A DNA stretch of 64,000 nt from Enterobacter dykesii. Lineage in GTDB: Bacteria > Pseudomonadota > Gammaproteobacteria > Enterobacterales > Enterobacteriaceae. Below, piece after piece: positions 25,952 through 35,240 of the stretch (its first letter is position 1; each line of letters opens with the position of its first letter). Location: positions 2,046,001-2,110,000 of the forward strand of contig NZ_CP126604.1 of NCBI RefSeq assembly GCF_008364625.2. The letters are read 5' to 3'. The position numbers and the translations under genes are program-made. A model generated the notes under the pieces. It was given only the letters and a program-made list of their open reading frames with translations. It had not been told where the DNA came from and ran no database searches.

Positions 25952-28228
25952 TTATTTCTGTTCGTCTTTCTTCTTCCCGAGCGTTGGCGTCTCGTCGAAG
26001 AAGTTCCACGGCTTAAGCAGGGTATGCACCCATTCCGTCGGCATAATCGGCCACTCTTCCGCACGGGCGACGTGGGTGGTGCCGGTGGTCATCCAGACCA
26101 CGTCGTCCTGATCGTTCAGCGACTCGTTATCCTTGCTGTACTGTCCCAGGCCCGTGTCGTGGATGGAGCGATTCGGGAATTTCCCTTCCGGGTAGAGCTC
26201 ATCCGGATGGTAACGGGTCACCCACAGCTGTTTGTCCATAAAGCTCAGGCGATGATAAATCCACTCGTCCGGGGCAAATTTCGCGCCGGTCGCCACCGGG
26301 TGCGTACCGCCCGCGTAAGGGATAATCTGGTACGAAACCGGGTTGCCCATGCGGTTCTCTTTACTGGTGTTGCTCAGCAGCCGAATGGTGCCCGGGTCGA
26401 ACTTCTGCGCCGCCTGCTGCTCGGTATCAATATCGTACTGATTGATTTGCATGGTGCTGGTGCGCGGGCCCCCGGCGGTATTCGGCTTCACTTCCGGGTC
26501 CATCGCCACCAGCTTGTTGTTGATGCCGTCCACGTCCATATCAAGACGGAAGTTGTAGATGTGCTGGTGCGTGGTGCCCACGATGTTATGGTCGATCAGC
26601 GTGCCGTATTTGGTGTCGTCTTTGGCGGTGGCGTCGTGCATGGTTTTCGCCTGCACGCCTTTCACCGCTTCGATACCCGTTGCACCGGCATCAATGCCGA
26701 TGGTGCCATTTTCATGGAACACCCAGTCGAAGATGTAATCGTAGTTGCCCACGGTACTCACCCAGCGCACCACCAGTTCGCGGCGCTCGGTGCTGACGTT
26801 TGGCTGACCCATCTCCTGATGTTTGTATTCCGGCCCGGCGTAGCGTTCGAAAATGGCGATCGCGCGCGGGATCTCCATCGGCGCGCCGGTGTAATCCGGT
26901 ATTGTTTCATTGAGCATCACCGCATTGGACGGCACGTCTTTACCGCGCACCAGCGGTGAGGTCAGGGTGCCCATACCGTAGTCGCCGGAGTCGAGATAGG
27001 CTTTAAAGTACCAGCCCACGTCCGGATCGCCGTAAGGGACGATCATGCCGCCGAGTGACCCCTGATACATCACCTGGCGCTTTTTGCCGTTATCGTTATA
27101 GGTGACGGTTGAAATCATCGGACCGACGCGGGAGTCCAGGCTCAGGTGGAAATCCCAGTTCTGCCAGTGCACCATATCCCCGGTGATGGTGTAGTTCTTG
27201 CCTTCTGGTTCAATGATGTCGAGCGGTTTTTTCGCCGTCTCTACGCGGTCGCGGCCATCATAGGGACGCGGGGTCATGGGAACCGGAACAACGGCGCCTT
27301 CTTCAATCTTCTGGATCTTTTTCTGCTCAAGATCGACAACCGCGACCAGGTTTTCAATCGGGTGCGCCCAGTAGTTGCCGTCGCCCACGTCCAGATAGCT
27401 CACCACCTTCAGCAGGCGATCTTCCTGCTTCAGGCCGTCTTTACCGTCGAAATAGCCGACGGTCAGCGGCGTGGTAATCACTTTTTTCGGGTCGGTGATG
27501 CCGTGTTTTTTAAGCACCTCGGCGAACTCTGAACTCTCGTTGATAATCTGCTGCACCGCGGTGAAGTCATCCAGCAGTACCATGCCGTGCGCATCTTTTA
27601 CCGGCTCCCAGCGCAGGATTTTTTTATCCTTCAGGTCGACCACGCTTTCGATAACGTGCTTGCCATCGAGCATGACGATCTTCGCCTGACGCGGGGCATC
27701 CACCGCCGTACCGTTGAGCACAAAGTCCCACACTTTGGCTTTTTCCGGCTCTGCCAGGGCGATCTGGGTGAAGCGGGTATTCGGCTTAAAATCCGCCGAG
27801 TCTTTCACAATCTCAACGGCCTGCTTAATTTCGTCCGCCGTCAGCGCGTTTAACGGGTGAGGGCGTTTTTCAACCTGGAAGGTCTGGTCAAGGCCGGACT
27901 GGAAAACATCGTTGATGAAGCTCTCAGAGATAAAGGCTTTCTTGCCTTTCATCACCACCGGCACCTCAAGCTTGAGGGTTTTACCGTTGACGATGGCGGT
28001 TTTTGCGCCCGGTTTGACCTTCACAAAGGCGCCGTCTTTCGCAATGGTGAACATCTGTGCGTAATCATCCCACTGAACGTCCGCGCCAAAGTCCTGCAGC
28101 GTTTTGTCCATTGGGACCATATGCGCCTCACTGCCGTGGGCGAAAACAGGGGATTGCCAGGCGCAACACAGCGCAACGGCCATGGCCAGCGCCGTTCTAC
28201 GGGCAGAAAAAGAAGAATTGGTTCCCAT
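25952..28228 (-). CDS. tynA: Primary-amine oxidase, copper/TPQ
   Basis: Periplasmic copper amine oxidase that converts phenylethylamine or tyramine to the aldehyde, ammonia and hydrogen peroxide. The chosen start gives 758 residues and a GAGGT ribosome site; longer in-frame starts exist upstream but lie in promoter DNA. A signal peptide ends near residue 30 (Ser-Pro-Val-Phe-Ala). The topaquinone Tyr is residue 496 in Asn-Tyr-Asp-Tyr (466 in mature E. coli numbering). The catalytic base Asp 413 is in Tyr-Leu-Asp-Ser-Gly-Asp. Copper His ligands include the His-Gln-His motif (Thr-Thr-His-Gln-His-Ile-Tyr). Confidence 0.95.
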   Translation of the reverse strand: MGTNSSFSARRTALAMAVALCCAWQSPVFAHGSEAHMVPMDKTLQDFGADVQWDDYAQMFTIAKDGAFVKVKPGAKTAIVNGKTLKLEVPVVMKGKKAFISESFINDVFQSGLDQTFQVEKRPHPLNALTADEIKQAVEIVKDSADFKPNTRFTQIALAEPEKAKVWDFVLNGTAVDAPRQAKIVMLDGKHVIESVVDLKDKKILRWEPVKDAHGMVLLDDFTAVQQIINESSEFAEVLKKHGITDPKKVITTPLTVGYFDGKDGLKQEDRLLKVVSYLDVGDGNYWAHPIENLVAVVDLEQKKIQKIEEGAVVPVPMTPRPYDGRDRVETAKKPLDIIEPEGKNYTITGDMVHWQNWDFHLSLDSRVGPMISTVTYNDNGKKRQVMYQGSLGGMIVPYGDPDVGWYFKAYLDSGDYGMGTLTSPLVRGKDVPSNAVMLNETIPDYTGAPMEIPRAIAIFERYAGPEYKHQEMGQPNVSTERRELVVRWVSTVGNYDYIFDWVFHENGTIGIDAGATGIEAVKGVQAKTMHDATAKDDTKYGTLIDHNIVGTTHQHIYNFRLDMDVDGINNKLVAMDPEVKPNTAGGPRTSTMQINQYDIDTEQQAAQKFDPGTIRLLSNTSKENRMGNPVSYQIIPYAGGTHPVATGAKFAPDEWIYHRLSFMDKQLWVTRYHPDELYPEGKFPNRSIHDTGLGQYSKDNESLNDQDDVVWMTTGTTHVARAEEWPIMPTEWVHTLLKPWNFFDETPTLGKKKDEQK

Positions 28229-28297
28229 CGTAGACCTCATCTTGTTGTGATTATTGTGTTGTGACAGCCTTATCCTGACAGGCCCATGAGAAAAGCG

Positions 28298-28335
28298 TTT
28301 GCCTGCATCTGCCAGATTATTTGTCAGCCTTGCCA
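28298..28335. promoter_or_regulatory. FeaR-type tandem sites upstream of tynA
   Basis: On the minus strand TGGCA-N8-AAA (28335-28320) is followed exactly 21 bases later by TGGCA-N8-CAA (28314-28299). Spacing and motif equal those upstream of feaB. The pair lies 70-107 bases before the tynA start, consistent with FeaR activation. Confidence 0.7.
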
Positions 28336-28410
28336 GGTTAAAAAAAGAGCGGGGATAAATCACATGCCGGGCCATTTCCTCTCCCCACAAATGATGTCAG
28401 CACAGACGAC

Positions 28411-28446
28411 CCCTCTCCCTTGAGGGAGAGGGCTGGGGTGAGGGGG
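28411..28446. repeat. Intergenic CCCTCTCCCT palindromic repeat
   Basis: CCCTCTCCCT-TG-AGGGAGAGGG, a perfect 10-bp hairpin, followed by CTGGGGTGAGGGGG. A related element is at 40419-40465. This is a widespread type of short mobile-like palindrome in enterobacterial intergenic DNA. The rest of the 345-base tynA-paaZ gap holds the FeaR sites and a GGGCCTT/AAGGCCC hairpin (28488-28505) after paaZ. Confidence 0.75.
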
Positions 28447-28573
28447 AACATACGGCTGTGGCAGTTATTCCGTTCACTTTATGTTGAGGGCCTTGCTGAA
28501 GGCCCCCAGTGAATCTGTAAGCAGCGTAAAATTACCGGGAGCCACCAGCCATTGTGGTAAAGGGAAAGGGACG

Positions 28574-30616
28574 TTAGCTGAAATCGCCCTGCTGGCGCGC
28601 CACCAACGTCAGGATGGAGTAGAGCGCCACGGCCTGCTGGTGCTGGTTGAAGATCTCAACCGCCCATTCCACCACGCCGGTCGGTTTTTCCTCGGCGGTA
28701 CGCTGTTTCTTCAGCGTTTTACGCTTGCAGGTCAGGCGCACCTGAATGGTATCGCCCGGTTTAACCGGCTCGATAAAGCGCAGGTTCTCCATGCCGTAGT
28801 TAGCAATAACCGGCCCGACGCCCGCGTCAACAAACAGTCCCGCCGCGGCGGAGATCAGGAAGTAGCCGTGCACCACACGCTCGCCGAAGATCGACTCTGC
28901 CGCGCCGATCTTGTCCATATGGGCGTAGAAGTGATCCCCGCTCAGGCAGGCAAAGTTCACAATGTCCGCTTCCGTGAGGGTGCGGCGCGGCGTCAGCAGG
29001 CTGTCGCCCGGCTGCAGCTCCTCAAAGTATTTGCGGAACGGATGCACGCGGTCTTCCTGCACCGCTGCGCCACGCACCCACTGCTTGCCAATGGCCGCCA
29101 GCATCGTCGGACTGCCCTGGATCGCGGTGCGTTGCAGGTAGTGCTTCACCGCACGCAGGCCGCCCAGCTCTTCGCCGCCGCCCGCGCGGCCCGGGCCGCC
29201 GTGTACCAGCTGCGGCAGCGGGGAGCCGTGGCCGGTAGACTCTTTTGATGATTCCTCGTTAAGGATCTGAATACGCCCGTGAGCGCGCGCCGCGCCGATA
29301 ATAAACTGGCGGGCAATGGCCTGGTCTGCGGTGACCAGCGTGCCCGCCAGGCTGCCGCCGCCCGCGCGGGCTAGCTGCATTGCGTGGCGCGCGTCGCGAT
29401 ACGGCATCAGCGTCGCAACCGGGCCAAAGGCTTCGGTTGAGTGCACCGCCGGGGTTTCATCCGGCTGCGGGCAGAACAGCAGGGTCGGTGGGAAGAACGC
29501 CCCCGCGGCCTGCAAATCCGCTTTGCCGCCCAGACGGATCTGGCAGCCAGCGGCGATCAGCTGCTCCACTTTCTCCTGCACGTCCGCGCGCTGTTCGGCG
29601 TTGACCAGCGCCCCCATCTTCACCCCTTCCTGCGCCGGGTCGCCCACCACCACTTTTTCCAGGCGGGCAATCAGCGCCTGGCTCACCGCGTCAATCTGGA
29701 TTTGCGGGACGATAATCCGGCGAATGGCCGTACATTTTTGCCCGGCTTTAGCGGTCATCTCGCGGACCACTTCCCGGACGAACAGGGCAAACTCCGGCTG
29801 GTCTGGCGTAACGTCTTCCCCCAGTACGCAGCAGTTCAGGGAGTCGGCCTCCATGGTGAACGGAATCGAATTCGCCACGATATTCGGGTGCACGCGCAGG
29901 CTTTGCCCGGTGCTGGCGGAGCCGGTAAAGGTCACGACGTCCTGGCTGTCGAGCTGGTCGAGCAGATCCCCCGCGCCGCCGCAGATCAGGCTGATGGCAC
30001 CTTCCGGCACCAGCCCGCTGTCGACGATGGATTTCACCATCGCCTGCGTCACCTGTGCGGTCGCGGTAGCGGGTTTGATGATGGCGGGCATGCCGGCAAG
30101 CCAGGTCGGCGCCAGCTTTTCCAGCATCCCCCAGCAGGGGAAGTTAAAGGCGTTTATGTGCACCGCTACCCCGGATTTGGAGGTCAGGACGTGGCGCGCG
30201 GCAAAGCCGCCTTCTTTTGACAGCGGGATTAACTCATCTTCCGGCCACAGGGTGTCATCCGGCAGCTCGCGGCTGCCCAGGCTGGCGTAAGTGAAGAGGG
30301 TGCCGATCCCCCCTTCAATATCCACCCAGCTGTCCGCCTTCGTCGCCCCGGTCTGGGCGGACAGGGCATAAAACGTCTCTTTCTCGCTAAGCAGGTGCTT
30401 TGCCACCGCCTTCAGCATGGCAGCACGTTCGATAAAGGTCATCTCGTGAAGCGCTTCCCGGCCGCGCTCAATCGCATAGCGACGGGCGGCCGCCATGTCC
30501 AGCCCTTCGCTGGTCACGCTCCACAGGGCTTCGCCACTGATGGCGTGATGAATAGTGCGCTCGCGGCCCCGGCCAGACTGCCAGGTACCGGATAAGAAGC
30601 TGGCTAACTGCTGCAT
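28574..30616 (-). CDS. paaZ: PaaZ, oxepin-CoA hydrolase / 3-oxo-5,6-dehydrosuberyl-CoA semialdehyde dehydrogenase
   Basis: Bifunctional ring-opening enzyme of 680 residues. The N-terminal aldehyde dehydrogenase (about 1-520) has catalytic Glu in Thr-Met-Glu-Ala-Asp-Ser-Leu-Asn (about 256) and Cys in Gly-Gln-Lys-Cys-Thr-Ala-Ile-Arg (about 295). The C-terminal MaoC/hot-dog hydratase (about 535-680) has Gly-Asp-His-Phe-Tyr-Ala-His. It opens oxepin-CoA and oxidises the aldehyde with NADP+. It is divergent from paaA, and PaaX-type boxes lie in between. Confidence 0.96.
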   Translation of the reverse strand: MQQLASFLSGTWQSGRGRERTIHHAISGEALWSVTSEGLDMAAARRYAIERGREALHEMTFIERAAMLKAVAKHLLSEKETFYALSAQTGATKADSWVDIEGGIGTLFTYASLGSRELPDDTLWPEDELIPLSKEGGFAARHVLTSKSGVAVHINAFNFPCWGMLEKLAPTWLAGMPAIIKPATATAQVTQAMVKSIVDSGLVPEGAISLICGGAGDLLDQLDSQDVVTFTGSASTGQSLRVHPNIVANSIPFTMEADSLNCCVLGEDVTPDQPEFALFVREVVREMTAKAGQKCTAIRRIIVPQIQIDAVSQALIARLEKVVVGDPAQEGVKMGALVNAEQRADVQEKVEQLIAAGCQIRLGGKADLQAAGAFFPPTLLFCPQPDETPAVHSTEAFGPVATLMPYRDARHAMQLARAGGGSLAGTLVTADQAIARQFIIGAARAHGRIQILNEESSKESTGHGSPLPQLVHGGPGRAGGGEELGGLRAVKHYLQRTAIQGSPTMLAAIGKQWVRGAAVQEDRVHPFRKYFEELQPGDSLLTPRRTLTEADIVNFACLSGDHFYAHMDKIGAAESIFGERVVHGYFLISAAAGLFVDAGVGPVIANYGMENLRFIEPVKPGDTIQVRLTCKRKTLKKQRTAEEKPTGVVEWAVEIFNQHQQAVALYSILTLVARQQGDFS

Positions 30617-30664
30617 CGCTTATCTCCAAATGTTACGTGATTTACTCATTAATAGTTTGATAGT

Positions 30665-30670
30665 GAATCA
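30665..30670. promoter_or_regulatory. PaaX-type half box near paaZ
   Basis: GAATCA in the context GTGAATCATAAA; on the minus strand TTTATGATTC fits the first ten bases of the PaaX consensus WWTRTGATTC as I recall it. It lies 49 bases before paaZ. A TGATTT at 30638 may be its degenerate partner. Confidence 0.5.
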
Positions 30671-30848
30671 TAAAAATCAAGCTTGGTTTTTAATGAATTG
30701 TTAACATTGTGATCTGGTTGGATGAATCTCATCGCGTAAAGGCGCTTTCTGAAAGGCCTGGCGCAAAAGTCTTGCGAGCGGCATCACAAAACCAGGAAAC
30801 AATTCTTGGGGTTATATTTAACCTGTGTGTAACTTTTAAAAAACAAAG

Positions 30849-30888
30849 TGATTCAACATTACGCCTTAATTTGCAAAATAACGAATCA
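30849..30888. promoter_or_regulatory. PaaX operator upstream of paaA
   Basis: TGATTC (30849-30854) and GAATCA (30883-30888) form an inverted pair with a 28-base spacer, ending 13 bases before the paaA GTG. The second box on the minus strand reads TTTATGATTCGTTAT, which fits the recalled PaaX consensus at 13 of 15 positions. PaaX would repress here and release on phenylacetyl-CoA. A CRP-like half site (TGTGA) occurs near 30708. Confidence 0.7.
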
Positions 30889-30901
30889 TAAAGGTGATGA
30901 C

Positions 30902-31831
30902 GTGACGCAAGAACAACGGTTTGAGCAGTGCATAGCGCAGGAGACGGCGATTGAGCCTCAGGACTGGATGCCTGACGCCTACCGTAAGACGTTGATCCGT
31001 CAGATTGGTCAGCATGCGCACTCCGAAATTGTCGGCATGCTGCCGGAGGGGAACTGGATCGCCCGCGCGCCGACGCTGCGCCGAAAAGCGATCCTGCTGG
31101 CGAAGGTGCAGGACGAAGCCGGACATGGGCTTTACCTCTACAGCGCGGCGGAAACGCTGGGCTGCGCGCGGGAGGACATCTACCAGAAGATGCTCGACGG
31201 CAGGATGAAATACTCCTCCATCTTCAACTATCCGACCCTGAGCTGGGCCGATATCGGCGTGATTGGCTGGCTGGTGGACGGCGCCGCTATCGTCAACCAG
31301 GTGGCGCTGTGCCGGACCTCCTACGGTCCGTATGCCCGCGCGATGGTGAAAATCTGTAAAGAAGAGAGCTTTCACCAGCGTCAGGGCTTTGAGGCCTGCA
31401 TGGCGCTGGCGCAGGGCAGTGAGGCCCAGCGTCAGATGCTGCAGGACGCCATCAACCGCTTCTGGTGGCCGGCGCTGATGATGTTCGGGCCGAACGACGA
31501 TAACTCGCCGAACAGCGCCCGGAGCCTGGCGTGGAAAATCAAACGCTTCGGCAACGACGAACTTCGCCAGCGCTTTGTCGACAACACGGTGCCGCAGGTG
31601 GAGATGCTGGGCATGACGGTGCCGGATCCCGACCTGCGATTTGATGAAGAGAGCGGTCATTATCGCTTCGGCGAGATCGACTGGCATGAGTTTGACGAGG
31701 TCATTAGCGGGCGCGGCATCTGCAACCACGAGCGCCTGGCCGCCAAACGTAAAGCCTGGGAAGAGGGGGCGTGGGTGCGCGAAGCCGCACTGGCACACGC
31801 GGAAAAACAGCGCGCCCGTCAGGCCGCATAA
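30902..31831 (+). CDS. paaA: PaaA, di-iron oxygenase subunit of phenylacetyl-CoA epoxidase
   Basis: Catalytic subunit (309 residues, GTG start) of the PaaABCE multicomponent monooxygenase that epoxidises phenylacetyl-CoA. The ferritin-like di-iron ligands are visible in Asp-Glu-Ala-Gly-His (about 70-74) and Glu-Glu-Ser-Phe-His-Gln-Arg (about 153-159). The GTG at 30902 matches the E. coli start; an upstream ATG at 30848 falls in the PaaX site. First gene of a tightly packed operon running to paaK. Confidence 0.97.
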   Translation: MTQEQRFEQCIAQETAIEPQDWMPDAYRKTLIRQIGQHAHSEIVGMLPEGNWIARAPTLRRKAILLAKVQDEAGHGLYLYSAAETLGCAREDIYQKMLDGRMKYSSIFNYPTLSWADIGVIGWLVDGAAIVNQVALCRTSYGPYARAMVKICKEESFHQRQGFEACMALAQGSEAQRQMLQDAINRFWWPALMMFGPNDDNSPNSARSLAWKIKRFGNDELRQRFVDNTVPQVEMLGMTVPDPDLRFDEESGHYRFGEIDWHEFDEVISGRGICNHERLAAKRKAWEEGAWVREAALAHAEKQRARQAA

Positions 31832-31844
31832 AGAGGAAATAACC

Positions 31845-32132
31845 ATGAGCAACGTCTACTGGCCGCTCTATGAAGTGTTCGTACGCAGCAAACAGGGGTT
31901 ATCCCACCGTCACGTGGGCAGTCTGCATGCCGCCGACGATCGCATGGCGCTGGAAAATGCGCGTGATGCCTACACCCGCCGCAGCGAAGGGTGTTCTATC
32001 TGGGTGGTTAAGGCGAGCGAGATTGTCGCCTCCCAGCCAGAAGATAGCGGTGAGTTCTTCGACCCGGCGGAAAGCAAGGTTTACCGCCACCCGACGTTCT
32101 ACACCATCCCCGACGGCATCGAGCATATGTGA
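31845..32132 (+). CDS. paaB: PaaB, phenylacetyl-CoA epoxidase subunit
   Basis: A 95-residue subunit needed for activity of the phenylacetyl-CoA epoxidase; it bridges PaaAC heterodimers and carries no cofactor. It begins Met-Ser-Asn-Val-Tyr-Trp-Pro-Leu-Tyr-Glu-Val-Phe-Val-Arg, the family hallmark. AGAGGAAAT precedes the ATG, 13 bases after paaA. Its length equals that of E. coli PaaB. Confidence 0.96.
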   Translation: MSNVYWPLYEVFVRSKQGLSHRHVGSLHAADDRMALENARDAYTRRSEGCSIWVVKASEIVASQPEDSGEFFDPAESKVYRHPTFYTIPDGIEHM

Positions 32133-32140
32133 GGCAAAGA

Positions 32141-32887
32141 ATGAATTCAGTGACTGCCTATGCCCTGCGTCTGGGCGACAACGGTCTGGTGCTTTCCCAG
32201 CGTCTCGGCGCCTGGTGCGGCCACGCGCCGGAGCTGGAAATCGACCTCGCGCTCGCCAATATCGGTCTCGACCTGCTGGGCCAGGCGCGCAATTTCCTGA
32301 CCTATGCCGCGGAGCGGGAAGGCCAGGGCGATGAAGACACGCTGGCGTTTGGCCGCGACGAGCGCCAGTTCCGCAACGTCCTGCTGGTGGAGCAGCCGAA
32401 CGGCAGCTTCGCCGACACCCTTGCCCGCCAGTACCTGATGGATGCCTGGAACGTGGCGCTGTACGAACGCCTGACCCACAGCCGCGACGGCCAGCTTGCC
32501 GCCATCGCCGCCAAAGCGATTAAAGAGGCGCGCTACCACCTGCGCTTCAGCCGCGGCTGGCTGGTGCGTCTGGGCGACGGGACCGAAACGTCCGCGCAAA
32601 AAATGCAGCAGGCCATCGACAGCCTGTGGCGCTTTACGGCCGAGCTGTTTGAAGCTGATGACGTCGAACGGGAGCTGATTGAGTCCGGCGTGGCGGTTGA
32701 CCCGCGCCTCCTGCGCCAGCCGTGGGAAAGTGAAGTGTATGCCGGTCTGAATGAAGCCTGCCTGCAGGTGCCCGCAGAGGTGGCGTACCGCACCGGGGGC
32801 AAGCAGGGGCTGCATACCGAACATCTGGGCCCGATGCTGGCGGAAATGCAGTATCTCCAGCGCGCGTATCCCGGTCAGCAGTGGTAA
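32141..32887 (+). CDS. paaC: PaaC, structural subunit of phenylacetyl-CoA epoxidase
   Basis: A 248-residue helical protein of the ferritin-like fold, paralogous to PaaA. It stabilises the PaaA catalytic subunit but lacks the full di-iron ligand set. Recognisable segments include Leu-Gly-Gln-Ala-Arg-Asn-Phe-Leu (about 46-53) and Glu-Ala-Arg-Tyr-His-Leu-Arg (about 130-136). The start at 32141 was chosen over an in-frame ATG 12 bases upstream because it follows the ribosome site and matches the family N-terminus. Confidence 0.96.
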   Translation: MNSVTAYALRLGDNGLVLSQRLGAWCGHAPELEIDLALANIGLDLLGQARNFLTYAAEREGQGDEDTLAFGRDERQFRNVLLVEQPNGSFADTLARQYLMDAWNVALYERLTHSRDGQLAAIAAKAIKEARYHLRFSRGWLVRLGDGTETSAQKMQQAIDSLWRFTAELFEADDVERELIESGVAVDPRLLRQPWESEVYAGLNEACLQVPAEVAYRTGGKQGLHTEHLGPMLAEMQYLQRAYPGQQW

Positions 32888-32898
32888 AGGAGAACGCT

Positions 32899-33396
32899 AT
32901 GCAACGCCTCGTCGACATCGCGCCCGCGCAAATCCCGCAGATCTGGTCGCTGCTAAGCCAGATCCCGGACCCGGAAGTGCCGGTGTTAACCATCACCGAT
33001 TTAGGCATGGTGCGCAGCGTGAAGGTGCAGGGGGAAGGTTGGGTCATTGGCTTCACGCCAACCTACTCGGGCTGCCCGGCAACGGAACACCTGCTGGGGG
33101 CGATCCGCGACGCGATGACAGCCCACGGCTTCACCCCGGTGCACATTGTGCTCCAGCTTGAACCCGCCTGGACCACCGACTGGATGACCGCCGACGCGCG
33201 CGAGCGCCTGCGGGCGTACGGCATCAGCCCGCCCGTGGGGCATAGCTGCCACGCGCACGCGCCTGTGGAGGTGAGCTGCCCGCGCTGCGCCAGCACCGAC
33301 ACCTCGCTTATCAGTGAATTTGGTTCGACGGCCTGCAAAGCGCTCTACCGCTGCAACACCTGCCGCGAGCCCTTCGACTATTTCAAATGTATTTGA
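32899..33396 (+). CDS. paaD: PaaD, MIP18/DUF59 maturation factor of the epoxidase
   Basis: A 165-residue protein needed for phenylacetyl-CoA epoxidase in vivo, probably for iron-sulfur assembly on PaaE. The DUF59 domain (about 10-110) contains Pro-Asp-Pro-Glu-Val-Pro and the conserved Gly-Cys-Pro-Ala-Thr-Glu. The C-terminal part carries a four-Cys zinc-ribbon-like set (Cys-Pro-Arg-Cys, later Cys-Asn-Thr-Cys). AAAGGAG precedes the ATG. Confidence 0.95.
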   Translation: MQRLVDIAPAQIPQIWSLLSQIPDPEVPVLTITDLGMVRSVKVQGEGWVIGFTPTYSGCPATEHLLGAIRDAMTAHGFTPVHIVLQLEPAWTTDWMTADARERLRAYGISPPVGHSCHAHAPVEVSCPRCASTDTSLISEFGSTACKALYRCNTCREPFDYFKCI

Positions 33397-33403
33397 GGCT
33401 GCC

Positions 33404-34474
33404 ATGACAACGTTTCATTCATTAACAGTGGCAAAAGTGGAACCCGAAACCCGCGACGCGGTGACGATTACCTTCGCCGTGCCAAACGATTTGCAGGACG
33501 CCTACCGCTTCCGCCCCGGCCAGCACCTGACGTTAAAAACGAAGCTCGACGGGGACGAGCTGCGCCGCTGCTACTCCATCTGCCGGAGTATCGCCCCGGG
33601 CGAAATCAGCGTGGCGGTCAAAGCCATCGACGGAGGGCGCTTTTCCCGCTATGCGCGGGATGAGATCAAAGCGGGCATGGCTCTGGAGGTGATGGTGCCT
33701 CAGGGGCAGTTTGGCTACCAGCCGCGGGCAGAGCGCGAGGGGCACTATCTGGCGATTGCGGCAGGCTCCGGGATCACCCCGATGCTGGCGATTATCTCCG
33801 CGACGCTTGCGACCGAACCCAACAGCCATTTCACCCTAATTTACGGCAACCGCAGCAGCCAGAGCATGATGTTCCGCCAGGCGCTGGCGGACCTGAAGGA
33901 CAAATATCCGCAGCGGCTGCAGCTGGTCTCCATCTTCAGCCAGGAGCGGCTGGACAGCGATCTGCTTTATGGCCGCATCGACGGAGAAAAGCTGCAGGCG
34001 CTGGCGAAAACCCTGATCAACTTCCGCCAGTACGACGAGGCGTTTATCTGCGGCCCGTCGGCGATGATGGACGACGCCGAAGCGACGCTGAAGGCGCTGG
34101 GGATGCCGGACAAATCCATTCACCTTGAGCGCTTTAACACCCCGGGGACCACCGCTAAACGCGCGGTGCACGTCCAGGCGGAAGGACAGAAAGTGACCGT
34201 GCGCCAGGACGGGCGCGACCGCGAAATCACCCTGACGGCGGACGACGAAAGCATCCTGGATGCCGCCCTGCGTCAGGGGGCGGATCTTCCGTATGCCTGC
34301 AAGGGCGGCGTGTGCGCCACCTGTAAATGCAAAGTGCTGCGCGGGAAGGTGGACATGGCGACGAACTACAGCCTGGAGCCGGACGAGCTGGCCGCCGGAT
34401 ACGTGCTGAGCTGCCAGTCGCTGCCGTTAACCGCCGACGTGATCGTCGACTTCGACGCGAAGGGGATGGCATGA
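33404..34474 (+). CDS. paaE: PaaE, NADPH-dependent reductase of phenylacetyl-CoA epoxidase
   Basis: Iron-sulfur flavoprotein of 356 residues that passes electrons from NADPH to the PaaABC oxygenase. The FAD-binding domain carries Arg-Arg-Cys-Tyr-Ser-Ile-Cys (about 52-58), followed by an NAD-binding domain. The C-terminal plant-type [2Fe-2S] domain shows Cys-Lys-Gly-Gly-Val-Cys-Ala-Thr-Cys-Lys-Cys (about 300-310). The ATG lies 7 bases after the paaD stop, and the stop overlaps paaF by four bases. Confidence 0.96.
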   Translation: MTTFHSLTVAKVEPETRDAVTITFAVPNDLQDAYRFRPGQHLTLKTKLDGDELRRCYSICRSIAPGEISVAVKAIDGGRFSRYARDEIKAGMALEVMVPQGQFGYQPRAEREGHYLAIAAGSGITPMLAIISATLATEPNSHFTLIYGNRSSQSMMFRQALADLKDKYPQRLQLVSIFSQERLDSDLLYGRIDGEKLQALAKTLINFRQYDEAFICGPSAMMDDAEATLKALGMPDKSIHLERFNTPGTTAKRAVHVQAEGQKVTVRQDGRDREITLTADDESILDAALRQGADLPYACKGGVCATCKCKVLRGKVDMATNYSLEPDELAAGYVLSCQSLPLTADVIVDFDAKGMA

Positions 34475-35238
34475 GCGAACTGATTGTTACCCGTCATGGC
34501 CGCGTGCTGCAGCTGACGCTGAACCGTCCGGCGGCGCGCAACGCCCTCAATAACGCGCTGTTAACCCAGATTGCCGAGCAGCTTGAGGCCGCCGCCGTGG
34601 ATGCCGACATCGCCGTCTGCGTGATTTACGGCAGCGAGCGCTGCTTTGCCGCCGGGGCCGATCTCAGTGAAATGGCGGAGAAAGACCTGCCTGCCACCCT
34701 GAACGATATTCGCCCGCGGCTGTGGGCGCGGATTAACGCGTTTCCTAAACCGCTGATTGCCGCCGTGAACGGCTTCGCGCTGGGCGCAGGCTGCGAGCTG
34801 GCGCTGCTGTGCGACGTGGTGATTGCCGGTGACAACGCCCGCTTTGGCCTGCCGGAAATTACGCTGGGCATTATGCCCGGCGCGGGCGGCACCCAGCGCC
34901 TTATCCGCAGCGTCGGGAAATCGCTGGCCAGCAAAATGGTGCTGACCGGCGAGAGCATTTCCGCCGCGCAGGCGCTGAGCGCCGGGCTGGTAAGCGACGT
35001 TTTCCCGCCAGCGCTGACGCTGGAGTATGCCCTGAAGCAGGCGGCGCTGATGGCGCGCCACTCTCCGCTGGCGCTGCAGGCGGCGAAACAGGCGCTGCGT
35101 CAGTCTCAGGAGGTGCCGCTCCAGGCCGGACTCGCCCAGGAGCGCCAGCTGTTTACGCTGCTTTCTGCCACAGAGGATCGCCGGGAGGGCATCGACGCCT
35201 TCTTACAAAAACGCACCCCCGACTTTAAAGGATGCTAA
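34471..35238 (+). CDS. paaF: PaaF, 2,3-dehydroadipyl-CoA hydratase
   Basis: Enoyl-CoA hydratase/crotonase-fold enzyme of 255 residues that hydrates 2,3-dehydroadipyl-CoA to 3-hydroxyadipyl-CoA. Oxyanion-hole and catalytic segments are present: Phe-Ala-Ala-Gly-Ala-Asp-Leu (about 60-66), Gly-Ala-Gly-Cys-Glu-Leu (about 106-111, catalytic Glu) and Pro-Glu-Ile-Thr-Leu-Gly (about 129-134, second Glu). ATGA overlap with paaE indicates coupling. Confidence 0.95.
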   Translation: MSELIVTRHGRVLQLTLNRPAARNALNNALLTQIAEQLEAAAVDADIAVCVIYGSERCFAAGADLSEMAEKDLPATLNDIRPRLWARINAFPKPLIAAVNGFALGAGCELALLCDVVIAGDNARFGLPEITLGIMPGAGGTQRLIRSVGKSLASKMVLTGESISAAQALSAGLVSDVFPPALTLEYALKQAALMARHSPLALQAAKQALRQSQEVPLQAGLAQERQLFTLLSATEDRREGIDAFLQKRTPDFKGC

Positions 35239-35240
35239 TT

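Noticed and set aside
25919..26959. 346-codon plus-strand frame opposite tynA
   Set aside because: Antisense to the copper amine oxidase, His/Arg/Val-rich shadow with no ribosome site or family signal.
28241..28390. 54-codon N-terminal extension of tynA
   Set aside because: It runs through the FeaR-type sites; the internal ATG has the ribosome site and the signal peptide, and gives E. coli length.
30700..30725. CRP site upstream of paaA
   Set aside because: Only the left half (TGTGA near 30708) matches; the right half is poor, so it is mentioned as a half site but not annotated.
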